Positions 9,035 to 16,096 of a stretch of DNA of 64,000 nt are shown one piece after another; position 1 is the stretch's first letter, and every line of letters starts with the position of its first letter. Below the pieces are notes generated by a model, which was not told the DNA's origin, did no database searches, and was given only the letters and a program-made list of their open reading frames with translations. Origin of the DNA: Pelagibacterium flavum. Lineage in GTDB: Bacteria; Pseudomonadota; Alphaproteobacteria; Rhizobiales; Devosiaceae. A program made the position numbers and the translations under genes. The DNA is taken from the NCBI RefSeq assembly GCF_025854335.1, contig NZ_CP107716.1, forward strand, positions 3,866,457 through 3,930,456, written 5' to 3'.

Positions 9035-9363
9035 TGATCCATCCTCCTTAGCAAATCTTCCAGATCGTCGAACCGGCTGTGCCAGAAGCCGGCCATCTGG
9101 CGGGTCCAGTCCGCCAGGGGGGCCAAGGCATCGATGCGGGCACTGTAATGGGTGTGGCGGCCCTCATGGCGATCGCTGACCAGGCCGGCCTGCCGCAGCA
9201 CGCCCAGATGCTTTGAGACCACCGGCTGGGAGACGCCGGCGCCCTGGGTCAGCGCGCCGACCGTAAGCTCGCCGTTTTTGCACAGGCGCTCGAACAGGGC
9301 CCGGCGGGTCGGGTCGGCGAGAGTGCGAAACAGTACATCGGGGGTGGCGGACATCGATGACAT
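9031..9363 (-). CDS. ArsR family transcriptional regulator (SRPBCC operon)
   Basis: A winged-helix repressor of about 110 residues: FRTLADPTRRALFERLCKNGELTVGALTQ, then the recognition region GVSQPVVSKHLGVLRQAGLVSDRHEGRHTHYSA. No metal-binding CxC is present, so it belongs to the non-metal ArsR branch that usually controls SRPBCC genes. In-frame ATGs occur at 9372, 9363 and 9354. The first lies at the edge of the inverted repeat; I list 9363, but 9354 (MSATPDVL) is equally plausible. It heads an operon of five genes and probably represses itself through the operator at 9373-9396. Confidence 0.9.
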   Translation of the reverse strand: MSSMSATPDVLFRTLADPTRRALFERLCKNGELTVGALTQGAGVSQPVVSKHLGVLRQAGLVSDRHEGRHTHYSARIDALAPLADWTRQMAGFWHSRFDDLEDLLRRMDQ

Positions 9364-9372
9364 ATATCCCAT

Positions 9373-9416
9373 TGGCTATGGGTTGACGTATAGCCAGGGA
9401 GGAATGGGTTCGTCAA
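9373..9416 (-). promoter_or_regulatory. Promoter with overlapping operator for the ArsR-SRPBCC operon
   Basis: On the minus strand TTGACG (9411-9416) and TATACG (9387-9392) are spaced by 18 bases. A perfect 7-bp inverted repeat, TGGCTAT (9373-9379) and ATAGCCA (9390-9396) with a 10-bp spacer, covers the -10 box and the predicted start site. Such placement fits repression by the first gene product. Confidence 0.6.
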
Positions 9417-9487
9417 GTGTTTTGTTTCTAGCCAGTGAAAGTAGCAAAGGGTGAGAAAGACGCATAGCTTTTGCGGCATGCATTTGC

Positions 9488-9531
9488 AGCGGCGCGGAGA
9501 GATGGACCCCGGGAATAAATCCCGGGGTGAC
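9488..9531. repeat. Palindromic repeat unit 'CCCCGGGAATAAATCCCGGGG' type
   Basis: GCGGCGCGGAGAGATGG leads into CCCCGGG-AATAAAT-CCCGGGG and TGAC. The layout, a GC-rich palindrome ending in TGAC, is that of the short dispersed repeats found between genes in many alphaproteobacteria. A degenerate copy of the same unit is at about 9783-9821. Confidence 0.65.
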
Positions 9532-9576
9532 AAGGGAGTGGTGAGGCGTTTGGGGAAGCGTCACAAGCGCTAGGGG

Positions 9577-9607
9577 TACTGGGTCCCGGGTCTTCGCCCG
9601 GGATGAC
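9577..9607. repeat. Palindromic repeat unit, TCCCGGG...CCCGGGATGAC type
   Basis: TACTGGGTCCCGGG, a TCTTCG loop, then CCCGGGATGAC. It is a member of the same family as the units at 12341-12370, 9923-9997 and 25307-25380. It lies in the 688-bp gap between the arsR gene and trpB, where I find no credible gene. Confidence 0.7.
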
Positions 9608-9782
9608 GATGGGGAGGAGGCAAGGTGGTGATACTGTCGGCGCTCAGGGCCACCTTACCCGTATGGCTGCTCATCGCCATTCGAGCATAGCTCTCACGGC
9701 CTTCTCGCCTCCAATCGTGCAACTGGCGCGATTGGCAAGACGGCTCAAAGTCTCCCCCAAAGGGCGTCATGCTGAAGCGGCG

Positions 9783-9821
9783 CGGGGAGAGATCCGGAAC
9801 ATATCCCGGGGAGACAGGGGC
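9783..9821. repeat. Degenerate palindromic repeat unit
   Basis: GCGGCGCGGGGAGAGATCC, then GGAACATATCCCGGGGAGAC, aligns with the unit at 9488-9531 with several changes in the left palindrome arm. It is probably a decayed copy. Confidence 0.5.
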
Positions 9822-9922
9822 CGAGGGGGCGTTGGGAAAGCGCGGGAAGTGTTCCGGGTTTCGGGACTCCATCCCGAATCCGGCCTTTTCCCACCTAGTC
9901 ATCCTGGGCGAAGACCCGGGAA

Positions 9923-9997
9923 CCAGTAAGCGGCAGAGTTGACGGTTCTGTCCTGGGCGCCGAGTGTACTGGACCCCGGCTCGATGGCCGGGGTGAC
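9923..9997. repeat. Composite repeat, copy 1 (75 bp)
   Basis: Begins CCAGTAAGCGGCAGAGTTG, continues through CCGAGTGTACTGGA and ends CCCCGGCTCGATGGCCGGGG-TGAC. It aligns over its whole length with 25307-25380. A separate half-unit, CATCCTGGGCGAAGACCCGGGA, precedes it at about 9900-9921. Together these units make the arsR-trpB gap a repeat cluster. Confidence 0.75.
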
Positions 9998-10051
9998 AGC
10001 GTGGTGGTTTTGGCAAGGCAGGAGCCTTTGCCCCCGCAATGTCGATTGGTC

Positions 10052-11272
10052 TTAAAACACCATGCCCAGATGCTTGCCGACCGATTCGACGTCCTTGTCG
10101 CCGCGGCCGGAAAGGCAGAGGACGATGATTTCGTCCTTGGCCATTGTGGGGGCGAGCTTGATGACGTGAGCGAGGCCGTGGGCGCTTTCGAGCGCGGGGA
10201 TGATGCCTTCGAACTTGGTGCAGGCCATGAAGGCGTCGAGCGCTTCGGCGTCGGTTATGGGCACATAGTTGACCCGGCCGCTGTCACGCAGGAAGGAATG
10301 TTCGGGGCCGACGCCGGGATAGTCCAGCCCGGCGGAAATCGAATGACCCTCGGTGATCTGGCCGTCCGCATCCTGCAAGAGATAGGTGCGGTTGCCGTGC
10401 AGCACGCCGGGGCGGCCGCCGGTCATGGACGCGGCGTGGCCGTTTTCGATATCGACCCCGTGTCCACCGGCCTCGGTGCCGAAAATCTTCACATTCGGCT
10501 CGTCGAGGAAATCGTGGAAGGTGCCGATGGCGTTGGACCCACCGCCGATGCAGGCGACCAGGGCATCGGGGAGGCGGCCCTCGGCCTTTATGATCTGGGT
10601 GCGGATTTCCTCGCCGATCACTTTTTGGAAGTCACGCACCATTTCAGGATAAGGATGCGGGCCGGCGGCCGTGCCGATCAGGTAATAGGTGGTGTCGACA
10701 TTGGTGACCCAGTCGCGCAGCGCCTCGTTCATGGCGTCCTTGAGCGTACCGGCTCCGGCGGTGACCGGGCGGACCTCGGCGCCGAGCATTTTCATGCGCA
10801 AGACGTTGGGCATCTGGCGCTCCACATCGGTGGCGCCCATGAAGATGGTGCAGGGCAGGCCGAACCGGGCGCAGACCGTGGCCGTGGCCACGCCGTGCTG
10901 GCCGGCCCCGGTTTCGGCGATGATCCGGGTCTTGCCCATGCGCTTGGCAAGCAGGATCTGGCCGATGCAGTTGTTGAGCTTGTGGGAGCCCGTGTGGTTG
11001 AGGTCTTCGCGCTTGAAATAGATTTTCGCGCCGCCAAGCTCATTTGTCATGCGCTCGGCGAAATAGAGCGGGGAGGGACGGCCGGCGAAATGGGTGCGCA
11101 GATCGTCCATTTCAGCTAGGAATTCTTCATCGGCCTGGGCGGCGCGATAGGCCTTTTCCAGATCGAGGATCAAGGGCATCAGGGTCTCGGCCACGAAGCG
11201 CCCGCCATAAATGCCGAACTTGCCGTTCTCATCGGGTCCCTGACGCAGGGAATTGGCGTTTTGCTGGCTCAT
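10052..11272 (-). CDS. trpB: Tryptophan synthase beta subunit
   Basis: TrpB is the PLP enzyme that condenses indole from TrpA with serine. The 406-residue product shows the PLP lysine K98 in HTGSHKLNN, the glycine loop GGGSNAIG and [10 protein letters not shown]. Length is typical of the TrpB1 type that works with TrpA. It is the last gene of sppA-ihfB-lapA-trpF-trpB, eleven bases after trpF. Ordinarily trpA would follow at once. Here the next downstream feature is a repeat cluster and the ArsR operon, and trpA starts 3.05 kb away, so equal expression of the two subunits cannot rest on one simple transcript. Confidence 0.97.
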   Translation of the reverse strand: MSQQNANSLRQGPDENGKFGIYGGRFVAETLMPLILDLEKAYRAAQADEEFLAEMDDLRTHFAGRPSPLYFAERMTNELGGAKIYFKREDLNHTGSHKLNNCIGQILLAKRMGKTRIIAETGAGQHGVATATVCARFGLPCTIFMGATDVERQMPNVLRMKMLGAEVRPVTAGAGTLKDAMNEALRDWVTNVDTTYYLIGTAAGPHPYPEMVRDFQKVIGEEIRTQIIKAEGRLPDALVACIGGGSNAIGTFHDFLDEPNVKIFGTEAGGHGVDIENGHAASMTGGRPGVLHGNRTYLLQDADGQITEGHSISAGLDYPGVGPEHSFLRDSGRVNYVPITDAEALDAFMACTKFEGIIPALESAHGLAHVIKLAPTMAKDEIIVLCLSGRGDKDVESVGKHLGMVF

Positions 11273-11283
11273 AGACCTAAACC

Positions 11284-11931
11284 TTATTGTGCCGCCGCCC
11301 GGGCGCTGGCGATGAACCGGGAAATCAACCCGGCGTCTTTTACGCCCTTTTCGCGCTCGACGCCCGAAGAAACATCGAGGCCGAAGGGTTTGAGGGTTTT
11401 GACAGCCCGGGCAACATTGTCGCTATCGAGCCCAGCGGAAAGCATGAAGCGGACCGACGGGTCAAGGGTTTCGAGCAGCGACCAATCAAACACCGTGCCC
11501 AGACCACCGGGGCGGGTGGCGCCTTTTGGCGGCCGTGCATCGAGGATCAGCCGGTCGGACACCGGGCGATAGGCGGGAACCTGGCGCACGTCGTTCTTAT
11601 CGCCGATGGGCAGGGCCTTGATGATTTTCAGCCCCGAGCGCTCGCGGATATCGGCAACACGGCCCTTGGGTTCGGACCCGTGAAGCTGGAGCCATTGAGC
11701 GCCGGTTTCGACCGCGGCAGCGAGAGTATCGTTGTCGGGATCGACCAGCAGGATCACCGTTTCGATGCGGTCACCGGCCTGGGCGACAAGGGTGGCGATG
11801 GTATCGAACGGGAGGTGGCGCGGGCTTTTTTCGAAATGGACGAACCCCGCCATGTCGGCGCCTTGAGCGATGACATGATCGAGAATATCGGGGGTTTTGA
11901 CCCCGCAGATCTTGATGATGGGCTGGTCCAT
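11284..11931 (-). CDS. trpF: Phosphoribosylanthranilate isomerase
   Basis: TrpF isomerises N-(5'-phosphoribosyl)anthranilate in tryptophan synthesis. The 215-residue TIM barrel begins [11 protein letters not shown], with the catalytic cysteine in KICG, and ends with the phosphate loop [14 protein letters not shown] and [14 protein letters not shown], which carries the family's SSGVE motif. Its start codon shares one base with the lapA stop (TGATG), indicating translational coupling. It lies in the conserved order ihfB-lapA-trpF-trpB. Confidence 0.96.
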   Translation of the reverse strand: MDQPIIKICGVKTPDILDHVIAQGADMAGFVHFEKSPRHLPFDTIATLVAQAGDRIETVILLVDPDNDTLAAAVETGAQWLQLHGSEPKGRVADIRERSGLKIIKALPIGDKNDVRQVPAYRPVSDRLILDARPPKGATRPGGLGTVFDWSLLETLDPSVRFMLSAGLDSDNVARAVKTLKPFGLDVSSGVEREKGVKDAGLISRFIASARAAAQ

Positions 11932-12281
11932 CAGACCAATTCGTCCGTGGCGAGCAGCGCTGCGTCGGGCTGATGGGCCGGGGCGCGGCGGGAGCGATCG
12001 AGATCGGCTTTGAGCTTTTCGTTTTCGCGGCGCAGGCGGCGCTCCTCCTTGCGGTGCTGGCCCTGGGTGAACCAGACCGAAAGCCCGCCGAGCGAAATGC
12101 CGATGAACAGCACCGCATAGATCACCAGAAACAGCGGCACGCCAAAGCCTGGCGCAGCCTCATCGGGCGCGACAAGAGGATTGAAATTGACGGCGACCAT
12201 ATGCCGGTTGGCCAGGGCAAAAACCAGGACCACAAGGCACAGGGGCACGAGAACGAGCCAGCCGACGATGCGTTTGCGCAT
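11931..12281 (-). CDS. LapA (DUF1049) domain membrane protein
   Basis: A 116-residue protein with two membrane segments, about residues 5-25 (IVGWLVLVPLCLVVLVFALANR) and 46-71 (FGVPLFLVIYAVLFIGISLGGLSVWF), followed by a charged helical tail (RKEERRLRRENEKLKADLDRSRR). This is the lipopolysaccharide assembly protein A domain pattern. In E. coli LapA works with LapB in LPS control; whether that holds in this order is not established. It sits between ihfB and trpF, its conserved place in Hyphomicrobiales. Confidence 0.85.
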   Translation of the reverse strand: MRKRIVGWLVLVPLCLVVLVFALANRHMVAVNFNPLVAPDEAAPGFGVPLFLVIYAVLFIGISLGGLSVWFTQGQHRKEERRLRRENEKLKADLDRSRRAPAHQPDAALLATDELV

Positions 12282-12340
12282 AGAAATGTCTATTCCATCT
12301 GTCGCGCAAGCGGAACGAAAGAGCCGCCGGCGCTGCCGGT

Positions 12341-12370
12341 TACTGGATCCCGGATCAAGTCCGGGATGAC
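12341..12370. repeat. Palindromic repeat unit between ihfB and lapA
   Basis: TACTGGATCCCGGA-TCAAG-TCCGGGATGAC, a near-perfect palindrome of the family seen at 9577 and 25351. Being inside the sppA-trpB transcript, it could act as a processing or stabilising hairpin. Confidence 0.7.
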
Positions 12371-12448
12371 GACCGGGGAAGGGCCGTCCCTATCACCATT
12401 TTCGCAAGTGCGGGCGGCTTTGACAAACCGGATCGCTTCTGGGCGGTG

Positions 12449-12730
12449 TCAGCCGCCGTTGAGCCGCTCACGGATTTCCTTGCCGGCCTTGAATTGCGGC
12501 ACGTATTTTTCGCCCACATCGACCTGTTCGCCGGTGCGCGGATTGCGGCCGATGCGGGCCGGGCGGTTCTTGACCGAAAACGCGCCGAAGCCGCGCAATT
12601 CGACCCGGTCGCCCCGGGCCAGCGCGTCACCGATCTCATCGAGGATGGCGTTGACGATGTTTTCGATATCGCGATGGAAAAGATGCGGGTTTTCCGCCGC
12701 GAGCTTTTCAATGAGTTCGGACTTTATCAT
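12449..12730 (-). CDS. ihfB: Integration host factor subunit beta
   Basis: IhfB (HimD) forms the DNA-bending IHF heterodimer with IhfA. The 93-residue product starts [17 protein letters not shown] and has the HU/IHF arm [30 protein letters not shown] with the intercalating proline in RNPRTG. Size and motifs are standard. It lies 71 bases after sppA and upstream of lapA-trpF-trpB on the same strand. IHF is often needed at RpoN promoters, and rpoN is also in this window. Confidence 0.96.
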   Translation of the reverse strand: MIKSELIEKLAAENPHLFHRDIENIVNAILDEIGDALARGDRVELRGFGAFSVKNRPARIGRNPRTGEQVDVGEKYVPQFKAGKEIRERLNGG

Positions 12731-12801
12731 GATCTATCGCACGCCCCCTGGCGCAGGTTCGGGTGCAGGCACCCTCAGGCTAAAGTGTTGCGGCCTTGGC
12801 A

Positions 12802-13737
12802 TTATCGGGCTTGAGGGTGCCAAAGCGAGACCAGCCCGTCAAGCGGCAAGCCGGGCCAGCCACCATCGCCCAATGCTCCACTAAACGCGCCGAGCACAAG
12901 ATCGATCCAGCCAGGAGCGCGCTGGCGCGGCCAGACCGAGACAATATCGAGATCGGGTTCGACGAAACGCTCGGTCTGCAGCCAGGCCAGCGCCTCGGAT
13001 TGCCCGCCCGCTTCATCGATCAAACCGGCCTCGATGGCCATGACGCCCGAAAGGATGCGGCCATCGGCCAGAGCCAGGGTTTGCGGGCGCGAGAGCCCGC
13101 GGCGTTCGGCGACCAGATCAACGAAATACTGGTAGGAAGAATCCACCAGATCGACCAGGGAATCGCGGACTTCGGGCGAGATCGGCTCGTCGAAATCGGG
13201 CTTGCCCTTCAAGGGGCCGGACGCGACCTTGTCGAGATCGACGCCGAGGGTTTCAAACAGGCCCGAGGCATCGACGTGCTGGTAATAGACGCCGATGGAG
13301 CCGACGATGGAGAGGTTGCGCGCGTAGATGCGATCAGTGGCGATGGCGGCCATATAGGCGGCCGAGGCGCCCAGCTCACCGATGGTGGAGACCACGGGCT
13401 TTTGTTCGGCGAGCGCGCGCAGGGAGGCATAAAGCTCTTCGCCGCCCGCCGTGGTGCCGCCCGGAGAGTTGATGGCCACGATGACCGCGGCAACGGTATC
13501 GTCTTCGGCCAGCTCCTCGAAAAGCGCGGTGCGTTCGGCGTCCGTCAGGATGGTGCCCGAAATGGTGACGCGGGCAATGACATCGCCAGCGGGGTTCATC
13601 AGCGGGGAAAAGCGGGCAAGGCCGACCACCACGGCGATGGCCAGCACCACGAAGGCGAAAATCCGCCAGCGGCCACGCGAGCGCCGCAGGGCGCGGGTGA
13701 CGGGGATGGTCTCGTAAGGATCGTCTTGAGGCGACAT
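12802..13737 (-). CDS. sppA: Signal peptide peptidase SppA, short form (S49)
   Basis: A membrane-anchored serine protease that degrades cleaved signal peptides. The 311-residue short form has one N-terminal membrane segment (about 24-43), the nucleophile S125 in GELGASAAYMAA and the general-base K177 in ASGPLKGKPD, the Ser-Lys dyad of S49 peptidases. INSPGGTTAGGEEL supplies the oxyanion region. It starts the run sppA-ihfB-lapA-trpF-trpB. In related genomes rpsA normally lies directly upstream; here an accessory block of about 5.3 kb intervenes. Confidence 0.95.
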   Translation of the reverse strand: MSPQDDPYETIPVTRALRRSRGRWRIFAFVVLAIAVVVGLARFSPLMNPAGDVIARVTISGTILTDAERTALFEELAEDDTVAAVIVAINSPGGTTAGGEELYASLRALAEQKPVVSTIGELGASAAYMAAIATDRIYARNLSIVGSIGVYYQHVDASGLFETLGVDLDKVASGPLKGKPDFDEPISPEVRDSLVDLVDSSYQYFVDLVAERRGLSRPQTLALADGRILSGVMAIEAGLIDEAGGQSEALAWLQTERFVEPDLDIVSVWPRQRAPGWIDLVLGAFSGALGDGGWPGLPLDGLVSLWHPQAR

Positions 13738-13774
13738 GGTGGCGTCCAGATTTGATCGTTAGTGATCGCTACCG

Positions 13775-14269
13775 CTAACGGGAGGCGGGTGCAACCATGT
13801 AGCGCGCGTCGGGGGCGTAGCTTGAGAGCTTTGCGGCGAGGTGTTCGGCATCGGTGACGGCGAACCCCATGCGGGTCCAGAAGGAGACCGAGCCGTTGAC
13901 GGCGACAAGGCTGAGGGCGCCGAAGGGGGCGGCTAGGGGGAACAGGGCCTGCACGATCTGGCGGGCCGCGCCGGTGCCGCGCGCGGCGGGCAGGAGAGCC
14001 AGATCGTGGATATAGAGCGTGTCGCAGGGCTCGGGGAGACCGCCCAGGACCGTATTGAGCGCCGGGAGAGCGCCCAGACGGAAGGGGTGGGCGAGGATAT
14101 AGCCGGCGGGGGCGGCGCCGATTTCGAGAAGGAAGCAGAAATCGGGCCCCAGGGCCTGCCGGTCGGCAAACACCGCGTCGTCCTCGGGGAAATCGGGGTG
14201 CACCTTCCTGGCGATGGCCGAGACGGCGGGGATGTCGGTGGGGAGAAGCGGGCGCCAGAGAGCGGTCAC
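13775..14269 (-). CDS. GNAT family N-acetyltransferase
   Basis: A 164-residue GNAT-fold enzyme. The acetyl-CoA binding motif A is LYIHDLALLPAARGTGAARQIVQ, with R-x-x-G-x-A in ARGTGAA, and the later motif B region is VAVNGSVSFWTRMGF. The acceptor is unknown. Its start overlaps the stop of the VOC gene (ATGA, 14269-14266), making it the third gene of an arsR-VOC-GNAT operon. The set looks like a small stress or detoxification cassette, though nothing in the sequence names the compound. Confidence 0.85.
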   Translation of the reverse strand: MTALWRPLLPTDIPAVSAIARKVHPDFPEDDAVFADRQALGPDFCFLLEIGAAPAGYILAHPFRLGALPALNTVLGGLPEPCDTLYIHDLALLPAARGTGAARQIVQALFPLAAPFGALSLVAVNGSVSFWTRMGFAVTDAEHLAAKLSSYAPDARYMVAPASR

Positions 14270-14664
14270 GGCTGGGCGACCATTTGCACGATCTGGATGA
14301 GATTGCCGCAGGTGTCATCGAGGACGGCCATCTTGACCGGGCCGGCATTGGTGGGCGGCAGGGTGAAGGCGACGCCGAGGGCCGAAAGGCGCGCATATTC
14401 GGCGTCGATATCGTCGACCTGAAACGAGGTCAGCGGGATGCCATCGGCGACGAGCGCCTGTTTGAAAGGGGCCGTGGCGGGGTGAGCGGAGGGTTCGAGC
14501 AGCAGTTCGACCCCGTCAGGCGCGTCGGGGCTGACCACGGTGAGCCAGCGGTTTTCGCCATCGACGGGGATGTCGTGCTTTTTGATGAAGCCGAGTTTGG
14601 CCGTGTAGAAATCGAGGGCCTTGTTCTGGTCGTCGACATAGACGGATGTGACGTAGATTTTCAT
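14266..14664 (-). CDS. VOC family (glyoxalase/bleomycin-resistance-like) protein
   Basis: A 132-residue vicinal oxygen chelate protein: VTSVYVDDQNKALDFYTAKLGFIKKHDIP, then TSFQVDDIDAEYARLSALGVAF and a C-terminal LDDTCGNLIQIVQ where an acidic metal ligand is usual. Such single-unit VOC proteins are often paired with ArsR regulators. The start overlaps the arsR stop (ATGA, 14664-14661), so it is translationally coupled. Substrate unknown. Confidence 0.88.
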   Translation of the reverse strand: MKIYVTSVYVDDQNKALDFYTAKLGFIKKHDIPVDGENRWLTVVSPDAPDGVELLLEPSAHPATAPFKQALVADGIPLTSFQVDDIDAEYARLSALGVAFTLPPTNAGPVKMAVLDDTCGNLIQIVQMVAQP

Positions 14665-14969
14665 TGGTGTTCCTCCATGAAGGATTGCAGCCAGCCCGCT
14701 TGGAGCGCGGCAATGGGTGCGGTGTTGAGGCTGTGGAGCTTTGTGGTGCCCTGCCATTCGATTTCGATCAGCCCGGCCTCCTCGAGGGTTGCCAGGTGCC
14801 TCGAAAAGCCCTGGCGGGTCTGGCCGATGCCGTGATTGGTGACCACGCGGGTGAAAAGCTCGAACAGGGACTGGCGGTCGCGCCTGGCAAGTTCGGCGAT
14901 GATGATGCGGCGGGTCGTATCGCCCAGGGCACGGAACAGGCGGTTGAGGGTTTCGTCGTCAGTGGTCAT
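14661..14969 (-). CDS. ArsR family transcriptional regulator (VOC operon)
   Basis: A 102-residue winged-helix regulator: LNRLFRALGDTTRRIIIAELARRDRQSLFELFTR, recognition segment QTRQGFSRHLATLEEAGLIEIEWQG, then TTKLHSL. It lacks metal-site cysteines. It heads the arsR-VOC-GNAT operon and sits beside a perfect 10-bp palindrome at 14977-14998 in its own promoter, so autorepression is likely. It is unlike the other ArsR at 9031 except in fold, and the two operators share no sequence. Confidence 0.9.
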   Translation of the reverse strand: MTTDDETLNRLFRALGDTTRRIIIAELARRDRQSLFELFTRVVTNHGIGQTRQGFSRHLATLEEAGLIEIEWQGTTKLHSLNTAPIAALQAGWLQSFMEEHQ

Positions 14970-14974
14970 GACGC

Positions 14975-15003
14975 CTTATGCAACAAACTTGTTGCATAGT
15001 CAA
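14975..15003 (-). promoter_or_regulatory. Promoter and operator palindrome of the ArsR-VOC-GNAT operon
   Basis: On the minus strand TTGACT (14998-15003) and CATAAG (14975-14980) are 17 bases apart. The spacer is filled by a perfect inverted repeat: TATGCAACAA (14977-14986), two bases, TTGTTGCATA (14989-14998). A repressor there would exclude RNA polymerase. Confidence 0.7.
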
Positions 15004-15095
15004 GAGTTGTGGGAAGAGGGTTCGGTTAAGGCCCCGTTAACCATGTTGGCACCTGATGGAGCCGATTGTGTATTGGCTGATTTGGGGTTTTCGAG

Positions 15096-15971
15096 ATGGG
15101 GCAGGCAGGCGCGCATATCATTGTTGTGGGCAATGAAAAGGGAGGGTCGGGCAAATCGACGACCTCGCTGCATCTGGCCGTCTATCTGCTCCATTTGGGG
15201 TTTGCCGTGGGGACCGTGGACGTGGACAGCCGCCAGCAGACGCTGACGCGCTATGTGCGCAACCGGCGAGCCAGCGCGGAGGCGCGGGGCCGCAACGTGC
15301 CGATGCCCAAGCACCTTTATATCCCGACGGCCTGGGGGGATTCGATTTCGGAAAACCAGGCGGCCGAGCGCGAGATTTTCGACCGCTCGGTTACGGGGCT
15401 GCGCAAGGAGGTCGATTTCATCGTCATCGACACGCCGGGGTTCGACTGCAACCTGGCGCGGGCGGCGCTGGAGATTGCCGATACGCTGGTGACCCCGCTC
15501 AACGATTCGATGATCGATCTGGACGTTCTGGCCCGCATCGACGAGCAGAGCGGGCAACCGATCCAGACCAGCCCCTATTCGCGAAACGTGCAAAAAGCGC
15601 GCGCCGAGCGGCTGGAGCGCACGGGCCAGACGATCGACTGGGTGCTGGTGCGCAACCGGATTGCGCAACTGGGCTCGCGCAACGCCAGCGAGGTGCAGCA
15701 GACCATCGAGATGGTCGCCGAGCGGCTGGGGTGCCGGGTGGCCGAGGGGATCGCCGAGCGGGTGATCTTTCGCTCGCTGTTCAAACTGGGGATGACGGTG
15801 TTCGACCCGCTGGATGCCGAAACGCTGGGGGCCGCGCCCTCGATGTCGCATGTCAATGCGCGGCAGGAATATCGGCGACTGGTGGCGGCGATGCGGCTGC
15901 CGGTGGGCTTGCCGGTGCCCGAGGCGGACAATGGAGCAAGCGCGGCGGGAGTCGAGCGGCGTTCGGCTTAG
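15096..15971 (+). CDS. mipZ: MipZ, division-plane positioning ATPase
   Basis: MipZ is a ParA/MinD-type ATPase which, in Caulobacter, forms bipolar gradients from the ParB-bound origin and keeps FtsZ off the poles. The 291-residue product has the deviant Walker A GNEKGGSGKST (residues 12-22), the acidic VDVDSRQQT switch region, and FIVIDTPGFD. Family-specific blocks follow: VTPLNDSMIDLDVLARID, YSRNVQKARAER, IDWVLVRNRIAQL and RVIFRSLFKLGMTVFDPL. It faces away from the arsR operon (126-bp gap) and stands apart from any parAB genes in view. A plasmid ParA is less likely given these blocks. Confidence 0.9.
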   Translation: MGQAGAHIIVVGNEKGGSGKSTTSLHLAVYLLHLGFAVGTVDVDSRQQTLTRYVRNRRASAEARGRNVPMPKHLYIPTAWGDSISENQAAEREIFDRSVTGLRKEVDFIVIDTPGFDCNLARAALEIADTLVTPLNDSMIDLDVLARIDEQSGQPIQTSPYSRNVQKARAERLERTGQTIDWVLVRNRIAQLGSRNASEVQQTIEMVAERLGCRVAEGIAERVIFRSLFKLGMTVFDPLDAETLGAAPSMSHVNARQEYRRLVAAMRLPVGLPVPEADNGASAAGVERRSA

Positions 15972-16036
15972 AGGCCCGGGCGGCGGCAGGCCGCTGCGTT
16001 CTGCGACTGGCCCGTGTGCATCAGGAAATTTTTTGA

Positions 16037-16081
16037 TGCACACTTGATGTTTGTGTGCAGCAAACTATAACTTGATGCACA
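16037..16081 (+). promoter_or_regulatory. Promoter with repeated operator-like motifs before the nucleotidyltransferase gene
   Basis: TTGATG (16044-16049) and TATAAC (16066-16071), 16 bases apart, form a good promoter. An inverted repeat TGCACAC (16037-16043) / GTGTGCA (16053-16059) covers the -35 side. The 10-mer TTGATGCACA occurs at 16033-16042 and again at 16072-16081. The arrangement suggests binding by an unidentified regulator. Confidence 0.5.
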
Positions 16082-16096
16082 TAAACGGGGTTCGAC

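Noticed and set aside
9570..10016. 148-codon minus-strand frame in the arsR-trpB gap
   Set aside because: The frame runs through palindromic repeat units and its product is repeat-derived (proline- and arginine-rich), with no family match.
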